In this document: positions 1 through 10,937 of the stretch, piece after piece
Layout of the letters: the number at the start of each line of letters is the position of its first letter
How positions within the stretch are numbered: the first letter of the stretch is position 1
Assembly: GCA_948567375.1 (NCBI GenBank)
Contig: OX419758.1
Location: forward strand, 40,987,001-41,051,000
DNA length: 64,000 nt
Reading direction: 5' to 3'
Source: Lunularia cruciata
Taxonomy: Eukaryota; Streptophyta; Marchantiopsida; Lunulariales; Lunulariaceae
The notes under the pieces: model-generated
Seen by the model: only the letters and a program-made list of their open reading frames with translations
What the model was told of the DNA's origin: nothing
The model's database searches: none
Position numbers and translations under genes: made by a program

Positions 1-469
1 TAAGTTATTGTTGGAAAGCTCTCAACAAGACAAATCAAGGAGGAAGGAAGGCCAACCTTTCTTTTGTACGGAAGGCAAGCCTTTCTTTTGTTAAGGGGAA
101 TTTTGTGCATTTTTGAGGCCTAATTCATCCGTTTAGGCCTCCAAAATTGCCTTCAAAGATTTCAGGCATATTTTAATTCCTACTCTATTAGTAGAAGTCT
201 TCTTTTGGTGATACCCCTTTCTGATCTGTTTAGTCCATCATGTGTAACATCCTTCCAGATGTTACCAAACCAATTCTCACCTTTAAATCATATGTCTAGC
301 TATTGGTTTTAAGGTTCTCAAGTCTATTTTGGTTTCTACTCTATTAATAGAAGTACTCTTTTGGTGATACTTCTATCTGATCTATTTTGACCATCATGTA
401 TAACATCATTCTAGATGTTACCTAACCAAATTTTACATTTAGATCATATGGCTAGCTCTTGGTATTACA
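1..469 (-). mobile_element. LTR family A, copy 1 (cut by the window start)
   Basis: About 470 bp closely resembles the right-hand parts of the LTRs at 27841-28565 and 31367-32104 and ends in the same ...GGTATTACA at 461-469. The other copies begin TGTAATAC, so the ends are inverted TG...CA termini typical of LTR retrotransposons. The left end lies outside the window. All three copies have the same orientation. The family's PBS is on the minus strand at 27823-27839, so this LTR is read as minus. It could be the 3' LTR of the element whose 5' LTR is at 27841, or a separate solo LTR. No purine tract is visible at its inner (right) border, which weakens the first reading. Confidence 0.8.
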
Positions 470-1631
470 GACCTTCAGGGAAGGTCCATACACCATAAAG
501 GGTCTTATTAGACTCCAGCATGCAACCCTTTATGTTGGGGAAGGCTGCAATTGTCGGTCTAGAGTTATGGAAGACCGATGTAGGGAGGTGTCCATTTTTA
601 GATCCAAACATCTCTAGGTGGGGGTTCTACAAAATACATCACATGTGGAGAGCTTGTTGTTTAGATTTAGCCTGATCATCCAACAGATAGCTCTATGGTG
701 AGAGCTAGGCCATTGCGATAGTGGTTGAGAAATATGATATGTTAGTTGAGGGAGTAGTGTTATAACCCATGGGTTTCAGTATGACTATTGGGAGGAGATA
801 ACCTCCTATAGACTAGGTTGGCAGTTAGGTGAGGGACGAGTATGTCATCTACTTGTATGCTTTAGTAGTGATACTCTTGGCTCACTATAGTTTGGGACCA
901 TGGCAACATCAATTTCAGCTTTCAATGGTTTTGTTACTTGGCCTGGTGACTTGTTGGAGGAGAACGTCCATGTAGAGGATACTCCAATAGCAGAGGAGAT
1001 CAACTCAAATTTGGAGTATGAGTGGGATCATTCCATCCACCTTGGATGTTCCATTTTTAAGTTCAGAGGACACATTGCAACAACATGTAGAAGTTAATGC
1101 AACAGGCTTGGAGTGGAGCCTTTGTGCTACCAAGAGTCAATTACCTTGATACCTCTGGATACCACACTCATTGCTTGGCAATATCTAGTATAGGGAGTAT
1201 CTCTATTGGAGATATTCAATGAGGTTAGCATTGGACTAGCTATGGTACTACATGCGGGTATACAAGTATAGAGGTACTTGTATGTGGAGAGAGATGAGAC
1301 TATTAGGCAAGTCTCTCTCCATCATTTGGCACACTTGGCCTATTGGTATCTTGAGTTATTACCGATATTAACAGTTAGGTTACCAGGAGGCCCTCCCAAT
1401 AGACATTTCCTTGCTGGGGATGCATGATCTAAAGAGACATGGGTTTGTTCATTTGGTAATTTTTGGATAGCCATGTCAAGGACATACACATGCTGGTCAA
1501 GGTTTGGGTCATCATGATTCCTGTTTTGGGAGATGTAATAGATATTATGCAATCTCTAGGTTCAATAGTCTATTTTTCTAGCTTACATTTTGGAGAATGT
1601 TCCTTTAATTGGTGATTCTTGCACTTAGCGT
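470..1631. other. TE-derived stretch, no gene recognised
   Basis: About 1.16 kb between the family A LTR and the purine-rich LTR. It is CpG-poor like the rest of the TE block. No open frame exceeds about 70 codons and none matches a family I know. A short shared run (GGTACTTGTATGTGGA) occurs near 1271 and again near 8600 in the plus-strand Ty3 element, so part may be related retrotransposon sequence. Confidence 0.4.
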
Positions 1632-3265
1632 TGTTGATAAAATAATCTATACCTAACATTGGTGCCATTTGGTGTGAGTCCTTTTTTTATGTGAACTTGG
1701 CACTTTTTTATGTTATTGTGTCTCGGGAGTTATTTATGTTATTATGCCTCCGGAGTCATTTTATACTACCTTGTCTCAAGAGTTTTTTATGTTATTGTAA
1801 GCCCATAGTTTTTTGTGCATTTCATAAGCTTGGGAGTTTTTTCTATGTTACATAAGCCTGGGAGTTATTGAATGTTACAAGCAACAAAGATGGAATTCTC
1901 AAAGGCAGCAGGAGATTTTCTCAAGGAGGAGAGACAAGGGAATTATCAAAGGAGTTGTACTGAAAAAGGATATATCAAGGAAGCTTCAAAAGTGACAAGG
2001 GAAGTGTCAAAGGTTTTTAGAGGTAGAAAAAGATCAAGAGAAAAGGGGTGAAGCTTTGAAAGTGGTAGGGGAAGTATCAAAGGGTTTTGAGGTTTGGCCA
2101 GGATAGAGGCATCAAGGGAGAAGGCTGGCAAAGAGGAGAAAATTGTCAAAGGGAAATGATTGGCCTGTGCAAGATTTTTGGGAGAAGTGGCCTTAGATTG
2201 AAAAAGAGAGAGAAAGAAGAGTCTAGAAGAAGAGGGTTTTGGATTGTAGGGGGATTTTCAAAAGGAGAAGGTTTTGGGTGACCCAAGAGTGACAAAGACA
2301 GAAGGAGGAATATCAAGAGGAGAGAGGGAAACAAAGAGAGATAGGAAGAATTTCTCAAGGGAAGAACTTGTGGCAAGTGGAGAGAAGAAATTTCAAAGTG
2401 GGCTTTGCTCAGGACAGAGGAAGAGGGAAGAGTGGTTGTGCAAGAAAACTTGAGAGAGAAAGGCTTTGGCAGGATATAGAATTTTTGAAGTGGCTTTGCC
2501 TAGGATAGAAGAATTTTTGAAGTAGCTTGGCCTAGGACAAAGGGAGAGAGAAGAGTGGTTGTGCACAAAAACTCAAGGATAGGGCTTGTTTACAATAATA
2601 GAGAAGGATTCTTGAAGTGGGCTTTTGACAAGACAGAGAGAGGAGAAAACCTTTGAAAGGAAGAGGCTTGGAGAGGGGAATTTTCAAGAGGCGATGTCTG
2701 GCTGTGCAGGTGAATAGGGATTCAAAGGAGAAATGAGAGAGTTGGCTTGATAGGAAGAAAGGAAGAAGTCTGGCTAGAGGGAAGAATCTCAAAGGAAAAG
2801 GATTTGGATAGGAGGGTTGACAGAGAGATTTCCCAAAGGAGAAGTGCTTGCTTGGACAAAGAAAAGGAGGAGAATCAAAAGGGCTTTGAGAGTTTGGCTA
2901 TAGGGGACCTTGGACTGTGCTAAGGTTTTTGAGAGTGAAACTACAGGGAAAGAAATTTTGAGGGAAGGACCTGGACTAGGTTGAGGTTTTTGAGAGTGAA
3001 ACTATAAGGAAAGAATCAATTAAAGAAAGGACATGGCCAGTGTAGGGTTTTGGAGAGAGAATACTGCAGGGAAAGAAATTTCAAAGTGAGGGTCTTGCTA
3101 GGACAGAGGGAGAGAGAAGAGAGGGTTGTGCAGGAAACTCAAGAGATGCAAGATAGCAATAGAGAAGAGCTTTCAAAGGGAGGGTTTTGCCAGAGGAAGA
3201 TTTCTTGAGAGAAAAGAGATTTGGTGGTTGTGACAGAGGAGAATTATCAAAAGAGATGAAGCTGG

Positions 3266-3269
<4 letters not shown>

Positions 3270-3297
<28 letters not shown>
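3270..3297. repeat. (AG)n microsatellite
   Basis: An uninterrupted AG dinucleotide run of about 28 bp inside the purine-rich LTR. Confidence 0.9.
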
Positions 3298-3300
<3 letters not shown>

Positions 3301-3357
3301 CTCAAAGGAGATTGGCTAGCTGCTAGGACAAATGAATAGTGAGTAGAGAGAATTATC

Positions 3358-3405
3358 AAAAAGGGAAAGGATCTGTTCCATGTAGCCAGATCCTTTCCCT
3401 TTTTA
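3358..3405. repeat. Near-perfect inverted repeat (hairpin) in the purine-rich LTR
   Basis: The left arm AAAAAGGGAAAGGATCTG and the right arm CAGATCCTTTCCCTTTTT are exact reverse complements around a short loop (TTCCATGTAGC). This is the only pyrimidine-rich block in the neighbourhood, so it breaks the purine strand bias and looks like a local inverted duplication. Confidence 0.85.
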
Positions 3406-4126
3406 GAGAGAAAATTTATCAAAGGAAGGGATTTGGACTGAAGGAGAAGAATTTTGAAAGGTGAAGGGCTTGTTACTTGTGTGGCAGGTAGCATAGAGAA
3501 ATTCAAAGGTGAGAGAGGATTGCTTGCTTGAACAAAGAGGAAGAAAGGAGATGAAGTATCAAAAGTGAAGTGAGGTCTGAACAGCAAAACCCTTGAGAGG
3601 AAGGTCTGGATTAGACATAAAGAGAAGGCAAAACCTCCAAAGAGTAAAGGATTGGCTAGAGGTTAGTGAAGAGAGACTCTTGAAGAGGTTTAAAGGGCAA
3701 TTTACTGAAAAGGGAATTTTGGAAGTGCTTTGCAAGAGGGCATAAGAGAAGGGGAACCTAAAGCAGAGAAGATTCCTTAGGACTAAAAAGGTTCAAAAGA
3801 TAGATTTTGAAGGAGAGGCGTAAGGTGGAAAAATAGAGGAGAGTCATCAACACTAAAGGGAGAAATCTCAAAGGCAAATGTGTTGGACAGTGAAGACTTG
3901 GAGAAAATGTTGAATGGAGCTACTGCATAACAGGGAGATGAAGAGTTGTAAGTGATAGGGATTACGACTAGGTTGATTTCACTTCTTCCTTTGTATGCTT
4001 GGATAGTTGAAGAGTTTAGGTCTGGTCACTATTTAGTTTGGAGCAGTCAAATTGTCAAATTGAGCAGTCTAAGCACAAGTAGCTAGATGCACGATGCATT
4101 CTTAAGACCAAACAATCCTTGCAACA

Positions 4127-5902
4127 CCAAGTAGTGGCAAGTATAAATTAGGTCCATTCCTAGATGGGACCTACTTTATTGTAAGATGCAGCCAAAGTGG
4201 GATCACGGGCTCATCATCTTCATCTTTGGTGGACAAATGCCTTACCCAAAGAGGTTCTACGATGCACTTATGATGGGATTCAACAACTAGACCACTACTA
4301 TTGATGACATCTTGGATGTTGGGCGTTAGTCTCAAATGGTGGTAGTGGTTGGTAGGTCATCTATGGTAGTGGTGAACCTAGTTGGACAACCCAAAACCAA
4401 TTTTCCCACACTTATGAGTTTCCTAGGTTCCCATGTTTTTGAGAGGGAGGCCTTGGATTGGTTTGGGATGCATAGTTATAGCAGTTGGTGGAGCCTAATG
4501 CCGATGAGAGAGAGTGGGTGATAGGTTTGCACCGGTATTACCGCTGTTCCAATAGTGTCAAAGGTATCCAAGTGTTAGGTGTTAGGTTAGGCTATGGACC
4601 TGAACTATTTGACTCGGATTGTGAGCCTTGGCTTGGTAGAGTAGCGTAGGATGTGCTTGATAGGCATCACCACTTGGACACTTGTGAGCTTTGTGCCTAT
4701 TGAGATGATTCAAGCACATGTTGAGGGCAATGGACTAAGTGGATAGGGTATTCTTGGGACACAACCAATGGCTACTAAAGAGAGTGGTCTACTTGGAGTC
4801 CATCCAAGTGAGCATGGTCTACTTGGATTACACCCTTGGTCTACTTGGGATGCAACTAGAAGACATATGGAGCTTACGGCCAAATCAAAGGAAGTTTTCC
4901 ACACTAAGGTTGGGACTTCTAGTGCTTGGGAGCATAAACTACTCCACCCAAGGGCCCAAGCCCAATTAGTAGACAGTTAATACGTCTTCCACTCCTACAA
5001 TAGTTACAAAGGATACTTGGGAGCCAGATCTTGGACCCAAGCTTACAAGAGAGGAAAGATAGAGGGTTTGGAGATTCTTGAGGAGCTACATGAGTTGTTT
5101 TGTCTTCAGTACGAAGGACTTGGGTGCTCTAAAGGACTTGGTATTTGAATTTGAGCTTACTAGTGATACATTAGTTTTTTGATCACCTTATAGATATAGT
5201 GATATGGAGCAAGCATTGATTCAGAGCCAAAGAAGTGTGTTTTTGAGGTTGGTTTGGTGGAGATTCACATGGAGAGTATGCATAAGCTACAAGGATGCTA
5301 GCCAAGAAGGATATGCATGGCAACTATACAAATAGGCAAATGTGTGGAGATTACCGTCCTATCAATTGACAGACTAGGGCTGATTGGTATGCCATGCCTA
5401 CACTAGAGGAGATCTTTGATGCAATTGGGCATGCAAAGGTTTTAGTACTTTGGATCTTTGAGCAAGATATCATCTATTGTTGATCAAGGAGGAAGATAAG
5501 TCCAAGAAAACATTTTGGGCTATTGATCCTCAAGGTAAGGGTGTGTTATATCAGTGGAGGTTCTTGCCATTTGGGTTAAAGGATGCTCCTGCCAAGTTCC
5601 AAAGGGTCATAGATAGGATCCTAGTTGGATTGGATTTTTTTTGGTGCTATATTGATGACATTTTGGTATAGCACTATTGTGAAACAACATGAGAGACAAT
5701 TGTTGGAGGTGTTTGAGAGGTTGAGATCTCATGGACTCAAATTACATCTTGGGAAGTGTAGGTTTTTCCACAAGTAGGTTGAGTATTTGGGTCACACTAT
5801 CTACTTTAGAGGACTTGGTGTTCAGCAGATTAGGGTGGAAGTTATTGCATGTATTCCTTAACCTATGGATGTGAGTAGAGTGTGAGCATTCCTTAGGTTG
5901 GC
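4127..5902 (+). pseudogene. Ty3/gypsy leader and first half of reverse transcriptase (degenerate)
   Basis: From about 5300 the plus strand encodes a clear Ty3/gypsy RT with several stops and frame changes. The fragments, in order, are MCGDYRPIN, YAMPTLEEIFDAIG, WRFLPFGLKDAPAKFQRVID, YIDDILV (the YxDD catalytic box, about 5650) and the connection segment LKLHLGKCRFFHK then VEYLGHTI. This is the usual finger-palm order. Upstream (4127-5200) should hold gag and protease, but nothing is convincing beyond weak ORFs. The coding region breaks off at 5902, where repeat B is inserted, and resumes at 6592. The copy is non-functional. Confidence 0.8.
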
Positions 5903-6591
5903 TGTAGCATCCATTTGTGCATGTGTGTGGTATAATGATATTTAGCTTGGTATTACAAATACTTGAGAGATATTATTTATATAGAGATAAAGAATGGTTC
6001 TAGATTAGTCATGATTAGCTAAATTTAGTCATAGCTAAGATAGAGGGTACCTTACTTTAGAGGAAGTGGAAAAGATGAGCACCACTATTTTGGATTCTAG
6101 TGTATTGACTTGGTATTATTCCTAGGTGTTTGGCTTTGAGGAAAGAGTTGAGAACTCTTGGGCATGCAAGCCTTTTTGTTTTGGATTCTTCTATAGTACA
6201 AGGATAGCCCATGTGAAGGAATCCTTGACTTAGTGGTTGGTTCAAGATAAGATCACATGCTTAGTGGAATATGCACATGTGGATGGATATTTCTTTATAC
6301 TTTTTGACTTTACTTGACTTTTAGCCTAGTAACTTGAGTTACTCCAATGATTAGTAACTTGGGTGCATAATTATTTCACAAGTATATAAATTAGGGGTGA
6401 AGAAATATTCATCATCCTTTCATTTGCAACTATCTTTCTCATTGAGTTCTCTAGTGAGCAATGGCTTGAGTCTTGGAGTGTTAGCCTTGGAGGAGTATGA
6501 TGGAGTTGGGATTCTTTGCCTTCTTAGTCATGATGCATTACCATACTAGCCATCAGAGGTTCATTCTAAGTGGGAGATAGGCCGGCTCACA
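5903..6591 (-). mobile_element. Repeat B copy 1, LTR-like insertion (689 bp)
   Basis: It begins TGTAGCATCC and ends GGCCGGCTCACA, so it has TG...CA termini. It interrupts the Ty3 RT between 'AFLRLA' and 'FYHHYVRRFSAIAK', two parts of one conserved block. A full-length reverse-complement copy lies at 22819-23510, and the two copies share a 62-aa shadow ORF in opposite orientations. The flanks (ttggc left, tggaa right) are not an exact target duplication but could be a decayed one. The strand is given relative to copy 2 and is arbitrary. A solo LTR is the likeliest identity. Confidence 0.65.
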
Positions 6592-8624
6592 TGGAAAAAT
6601 TCTATCACCACTATGTTAGAAGATTTAGTGCCATTGCCAAGGCCTTGATGATGCTGACCAAGCTTATACACAAGTGGTGTTGGGGAGATGAGCAAGAGAG
6701 AGGTTTTGTAGAGCTCAAGGTGGTTGACATCTGCTCCTATTTTGAGGAGACTAATCAAAGGATGACCATTTCATGTTCACATTGCTTGGAGGATGTTGGG
6801 GCTTAGAGCAATGCTCAACATGATGATGAGGAGAAGGAGTTTGTGGTGGCCTATGCTAGTCACTCCAACAATTCAGCAAAGGCAAAGTACAGTTCATATG
6901 AGAGAGAGTGTTTGGTAAAAATATGGGCAGTAGCACATTTTTTATGTTACCTATTTGGTCACCCCTTTACTCTCATCATTGATCATCAGCCATTGAAGTG
7001 ATTGATGGAATCTGATAAGCTTTCAAGGAAGCTTGCTTGATGGGCTTTGATTTTACAAGAGTGTGATTTCACAATTGTTCACAAACCTAGAGTGGTGAAC
7101 TATGATGCATATAGGTTGAGTAGAAACCCATATCCTGGCCAGCAAGATCAGACTAGAGCATGTTGGCATGGTGAGACAGATGAGGAGATGATGTTAGATT
7201 GGCATGCATCTGCCTTTCTTTGTATATTTTTTGAGGCTTCAGTGGTGTCTCTCTCCGGGCATACAAGAGGAGTTATTGAGGTCACATATCTTAAGAGTGA
7301 ATATAGTGTTATAGTTCAACGAGACATTCATGATGATGTCTTAATGCTAGAATATCTTCACAATGGTGTTGTAGGTGGCACAATTGGGGCCAAGGAGAGA
7401 GACCATGTCCTTTAGCAAGCCTGGTGGTTTAGATTGGAGTGACGACATCTTCTTTGTGTATGGGAGGATGGTAGAGTGAGAGTAGTACCACTTCCATCTC
7501 AGAGACCGCAATTGGTCTATCATGCTCATGAGGAGCTAGGAATTTTTGGAGTAAAGCGTACATATAGCTTACTCCAGAGTCATTATTGTTAGCGTAGTAT
7601 GCAGACCAATGTATAGCAATTTGTTGCAAGATGTGTGGTTTGTGACCAAGTTATAGCATCATTTAATGCTCCTACACCATAACTACATCCATTGCCTATC
7701 ATGGGACCGGGTTTACTACTAGAGTTTGGACTTTGTTGGACCTTTACCATTGACTTTGAGACATTATTGATACATTTTGGTGATGGTGTAGCACTTCTCC
7801 AAGTGGATTGAGTTGGTGGCACTTCTTGACAAGTCCAATGAAGGGATGGCTTACTCATGCCTAGATTGGGTTCTTAGTCATTTTGATGCAATAATTGAGG
7901 TTTTGACATATTAGGATACCAAGTTCTTGGAAGAGTTTCAAGTCTTGTGTGACAAGGCTTTGATTAATCATTGTATTGCCTCCCAAGATCCCCTTAGGCA
8001 GACGGCTTAGCAAAGAGAGCGGTTTAAACAATGAAGAGAGGATTGCAAAAGTATGGTTTGTAGAGATGCCACTTGGGAGATTGGGATCTCTAGTTACCTT
8101 GGTTGGCCATGGGCTACTGGTTCAGCCGGCAAGCCTTGTTAGCATCCTTCTCTCCTTACTTTCTACTCTATGGACAAGATCTAGATTTCCCTGAAGCCAT
8201 TCATCAAGATGCTACCATTGTGTTGGACTTGGATGATCTAGATGTATGGATGAGTGTATGTTCTCAATGTGCATAGATCTTTTGGAGAGTGATGCCGATG
8301 GCCTTTGAGTACTTGGTGATTGCTCAACATAGGGATACCTTATGCTATGCTACTATTCAAGGAGGAGGTTATAGACCCTTGATCCATCAATTTCACCCAA
8401 GTGATTATGTATATCTATAATAGACAGCACCAATGACACTTGATGTTTATACAAGCCACATTATCTTGAAGGTGCATAAGGTTTTGCCATCTAGAGTCCT
8501 TATATTGGTAGGATGTGATGGTGTTGTTTGGAAGGATCATGTGCGTAATTGTGCACCATGCCACCTCCCAAACATTGATGGTACTATGGACTCAAGCTTG
8601 GTACTTGTATGTGGAAGCTTGTAG
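6592..8624 (+). pseudogene. Ty3/gypsy RT end, RNase H and integrase (degenerate)
   Basis: This continues the RT interrupted at 5902. The order is the RT connection (FYHHYVRRFSAIAKALMMLTK, about 6597), then RNase H (KAKYSSYERECLVKIWAVAH; LIIDHQPLK; then FTIVHKPRVVN near 7070). Next come the integrase zinc region (LVYHAHEELGIFGVKRTYSL, about 7510; CVVCDQ), a damaged core, and a C-terminal segment with FHPSDYVY, PMTLDVYTSHIILKVHKVLP and WKDHVRNCAPCHLPNIDG (about 8400-8585). Ty3/gypsy order PR-RT-RH-IN is respected. Many stops and frameshifts make it dead. The reading frame at the end runs directly into the PHD finger at 8625. Confidence 0.85.
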
Positions 8625-8759
8625 TGTATGTTATGAGGCTATTCTAGTAGAGCTGCTACTATGTCAGTGTGTGATAGCTATTTGAGAGGATGGCATATAG
8701 CATGTATGACTCCTCCACTCATGGTGGTTCCTCAAGGATAGTGGTTATGTCCTAGATGT
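8625..8759 (+). pseudogene. PHD-finger domain at the C terminus of the Ty3/gypsy integrase
   Basis: This is in the same frame as the integrase tail. The translation gives C-M-L-(stop)-G, then ATMSVCDSYLRGWHIACMTP, then PLMVVPQG-(stop)-WLCPRC, ending at the TGA at 8763. That is the C4-H-C3 pattern of a PHD finger: C-x2-C, C-x2-C, x4-H, x2-C, then W-x-C-x2-C. The GWH and PP-L-x-x-VP-x-G-x-W-x-C-P hallmarks are all present. Cys2 has become TGA (8634), Cys4 has become Tyr, and a TAG (8739) precedes the final Trp, so it is a decayed copy. PHD fingers bind histone H3 tails. A role in steering integration is inferred by analogy with chromodomain integrases. Confidence 0.85.
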
Positions 8760-8765
8760 ACTTGA

Positions 8766-9899
8766 CCTATAACTAGTTCATCCTTTATATGGTATAGATT
8801 GCTGACAAGTGACTAACAATGGGGCTCAAAAGCACCCAACCTCATGATCTTTTGCCCACCAAAGGGTATACCATATACTTGGAGTAGATAGGCTATCTAT
8901 AGTTAGAGGGACCTTACCGCTAGCTAAGAAGGCAATTGTGGCACTTTGGAATTCAAGTATGACTTATGTGTGAGTTGTGCTTCTATAGTGTGTGATGTTG
9001 ACAACAATATATGTTGTGGAGCAATGTATATATGCACAAAAACTATCATGCCATTTTTAGTTTCACATCTAGATTGCTTGGACAATGGAGTAGTAGTGAT
9101 AGTAGCTAGAGGATTTTGGTAGTAACTCATAGACTACTTTCCGATGGTTAGATTTCATGTTTTGTGTACAGATTACATAATAGGGCCCATTTTCACTTGC
9201 ACCATTTACACCATCAAGTGTGCCATCAATGGGACTATTGGGGTGAGACTTAGGTCAAAATCAAGAGCATACCATGGGAGTGTAGCTCTAAAGAGCTTAT
9301 TTCTCTATTGTTGAGCCTTTGAGTTCTTGGAGTCTCTTAGCTAGAGTGGGTGTGGCTTGACTATAATTAGTGCCCAATTGTTGGTAGATTATTGAGTGAC
9401 AGCTAGAGTGGGTGTGGCTTGACTATAATAAGTGCCCAATTGTTGGTAGATTATTGAGTGATAGGTCAAGTACTGATCTGATTGAGTGTGATTCAAGTTG
9501 TATAAACAAACTGATTAGATTGTGGCATTTTGGAGTTCATGTATAACTTATGTGTGAGTTGTGCTTCTATAGTGTGTGATGTTGATAGAAATGTATATTG
9601 TGTAGTAATGTATATATGCACAACAAGGAGGAAGAGGTTGGATACACGAGGAAAAGAAAGATGGATAAGAAATACAGAATTTCAACTTGGAAACATGAAA
9701 GTCAAGGTGGATTTGCATATGATAAGGTAAAGCAAGTTGATAAGCAATAAGAGAAATGATTTAGGCAATATCAAATGGACTATCAAATTAGGAGCAAGTT
9801 TATGAACTTGGGTATCAAGTGGGAGGGGTAAGTTACTTGAGAAAGCATGACCTCATCATTGAGTTGAATGGTGAGATTACAATGATGTTGGTTAGCATA
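8766..9899. repeat. 3' flank of the PHD-Ty3 element: patchwork of short direct repeats
   Basis: No gene is recognised. About 108 bp at 8931-9041 recurs at 9517-9624 (shared TATGTGTGAGTTGTGCTTCT core). The segment at about 9060-9340 recurs at about 16350-16615. The segment at about 9339-9500 recurs at 22690-22812. This looks like LTR or 3' UTR sequence of the plus-strand Ty3 family, internally rearranged. No TG...CA pair could be fixed here. Confidence 0.55.
9339..9462. repeat. 62-bp perfect-phase tandem duplication
   Basis: Two units starting AGCTAGAGTGGGTGTGG, at 9339 and 9401, differ at about two positions. A single unit of the same sequence lies at about 22710-22775, so the duplication arose in this copy. 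Confidence 0.85.
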
Positions 9900-10937
9900 T
9901 TATTTTTTATGATTTTGAGGAACAAAGAGATGAGATTTGGCTTGTTGTAAGGATTGGGATATTATGGTCAAGAAGGTAGAAGTATGAGGAACATTAGATA
10001 GAGGAGGAGTAAGAAGGGAATCTAAAACAAGTTGGTCTTGGCCAAATTTAAGGAAGAAAAGGAGAGAATCTTGAGCTTGCTTGCTTGGAGTTATTGTAGG
10101 CAAACTCAATAGCTACAAGATATTCATCCTAGTTGGTATGGTGAACATCGAGGCACAAAGTATACCCTCAAAAGTGTGATCTGCATATTTGGGTTATCCA
10201 TCAATTTAAGGATGATAAGCAATTGACAAAGCAAGCTTGGTGCCAAGTAACTAGAAGAGTGCTTGCCAAAACTTTCCAAATTGAGGATCATGGTTGGAGA
10301 TGAGTACACAAGCTATCCCTTGATGCTTGAAGATAATTTCAAAGAAGATATGAGGCCAATGTTGGAGTATCAATTGTATCAAAGATTGGTGCCAAATGGA
10401 TTTGCTTACTAAGCTTATTAACAAACACCATAATTCTTGTGTGACTTTGCTTTATCTTGGGCAAGGAAGTGATGAGATCTAAGCTCACGTGTTCCCATCA
10501 AGCACATAGGATGGGAAGTGGTTGAAGGAGTTCACTTGGTTTTTGGCTACTAGTCTTGTTGCATTTGCAACTCTTATAAGATTAAACAAACTCTCTAAAC
10601 CTCTCATACCATGTTGGGCCACCACCATTGATGTTTTACGGTACCCAAGGTCTTGTCCACACCTATATGACCAATGATTGGTAAGTCATGGGCTTCTTGA
10701 AGACACATAAGTTGTTGATCACCCTTGGTTGGAACATAGATCTAATTCTCATAGAATAAAAGGCCTTCCTTGAAGGAGAAGGTATTTTATTCCTTGTTAT
10801 GTGTTGCAAGATGACCTTGTACCATCTATAAGAAGAGGTTTTATTGTAAAGCAATCCTAAACTCAATTTGGAATTTTGAGTCAATTTACACTATCGGAAT
10901 TAGTTTCATAATGAGAGGAAAAGTCTTCAAATCAGGT
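9900..10937 (-). pseudogene. Ty3/gypsy no. 2 integrase (degenerate), separated from its RT by R3a
   Basis: On the minus strand, from about 10916 downwards: an integrase zinc-finger region (HDLPIIGHIGVDKTLGTVKH, WWWPNM, about 10690-10620), the core start (LITSLPKIKQSHTRIMVFVN, about 10470), and a core remnant with the YLAPSLL...CQLLIIL...LMDNP block corresponding to LGTKL..TAYHPQ.DGQ. The N-terminal pol domains are at 14710-16350 on the same strand. The two parts are separated exactly by the R3a insertion (TSD CAGGT). Stops and frameshifts are numerous. Confidence 0.7.

Larger units (their letters stand above)
1632..4126 (+). mobile_element. Purine-rich long LTR, probably the 5' LTR of the plus-strand Ty3/gypsy element
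   Basis: The segment begins TGTTGATAAAA and ends CCTTGCAACA, giving inverted TGTTG...CAACA termini. Both ends align with those of the 2.2-kb solo LTR R4 (17458-19677): the start shares an ATTGGTGCCATTTGGTG-like block (1657-1673), and the end shares an AAGCACAAG...GCAT...CTTRRGAC block. About 1900-3950 is almost entirely purine-rich on the plus strand (repeated gagagagaag, aaaggga motifs). The 5-bp flanks (agcgt, ccaag) differ, as expected for a 5' LTR of an element continuing rightwards rather than a solo LTR. No classical tRNA primer site is obvious after 4126, and no matching 3' LTR is seen downstream, so the assignment is tentative. Confidence 0.5.

Noticed and set aside
6057-6245. 62-aa frame with a near-identical partner at 23168-23356, looking like a conserved gene
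   Set aside because: Both lie inside the two inverted copies of repeat B. The conservation reflects the repeat, and no start context or domain supports translation.
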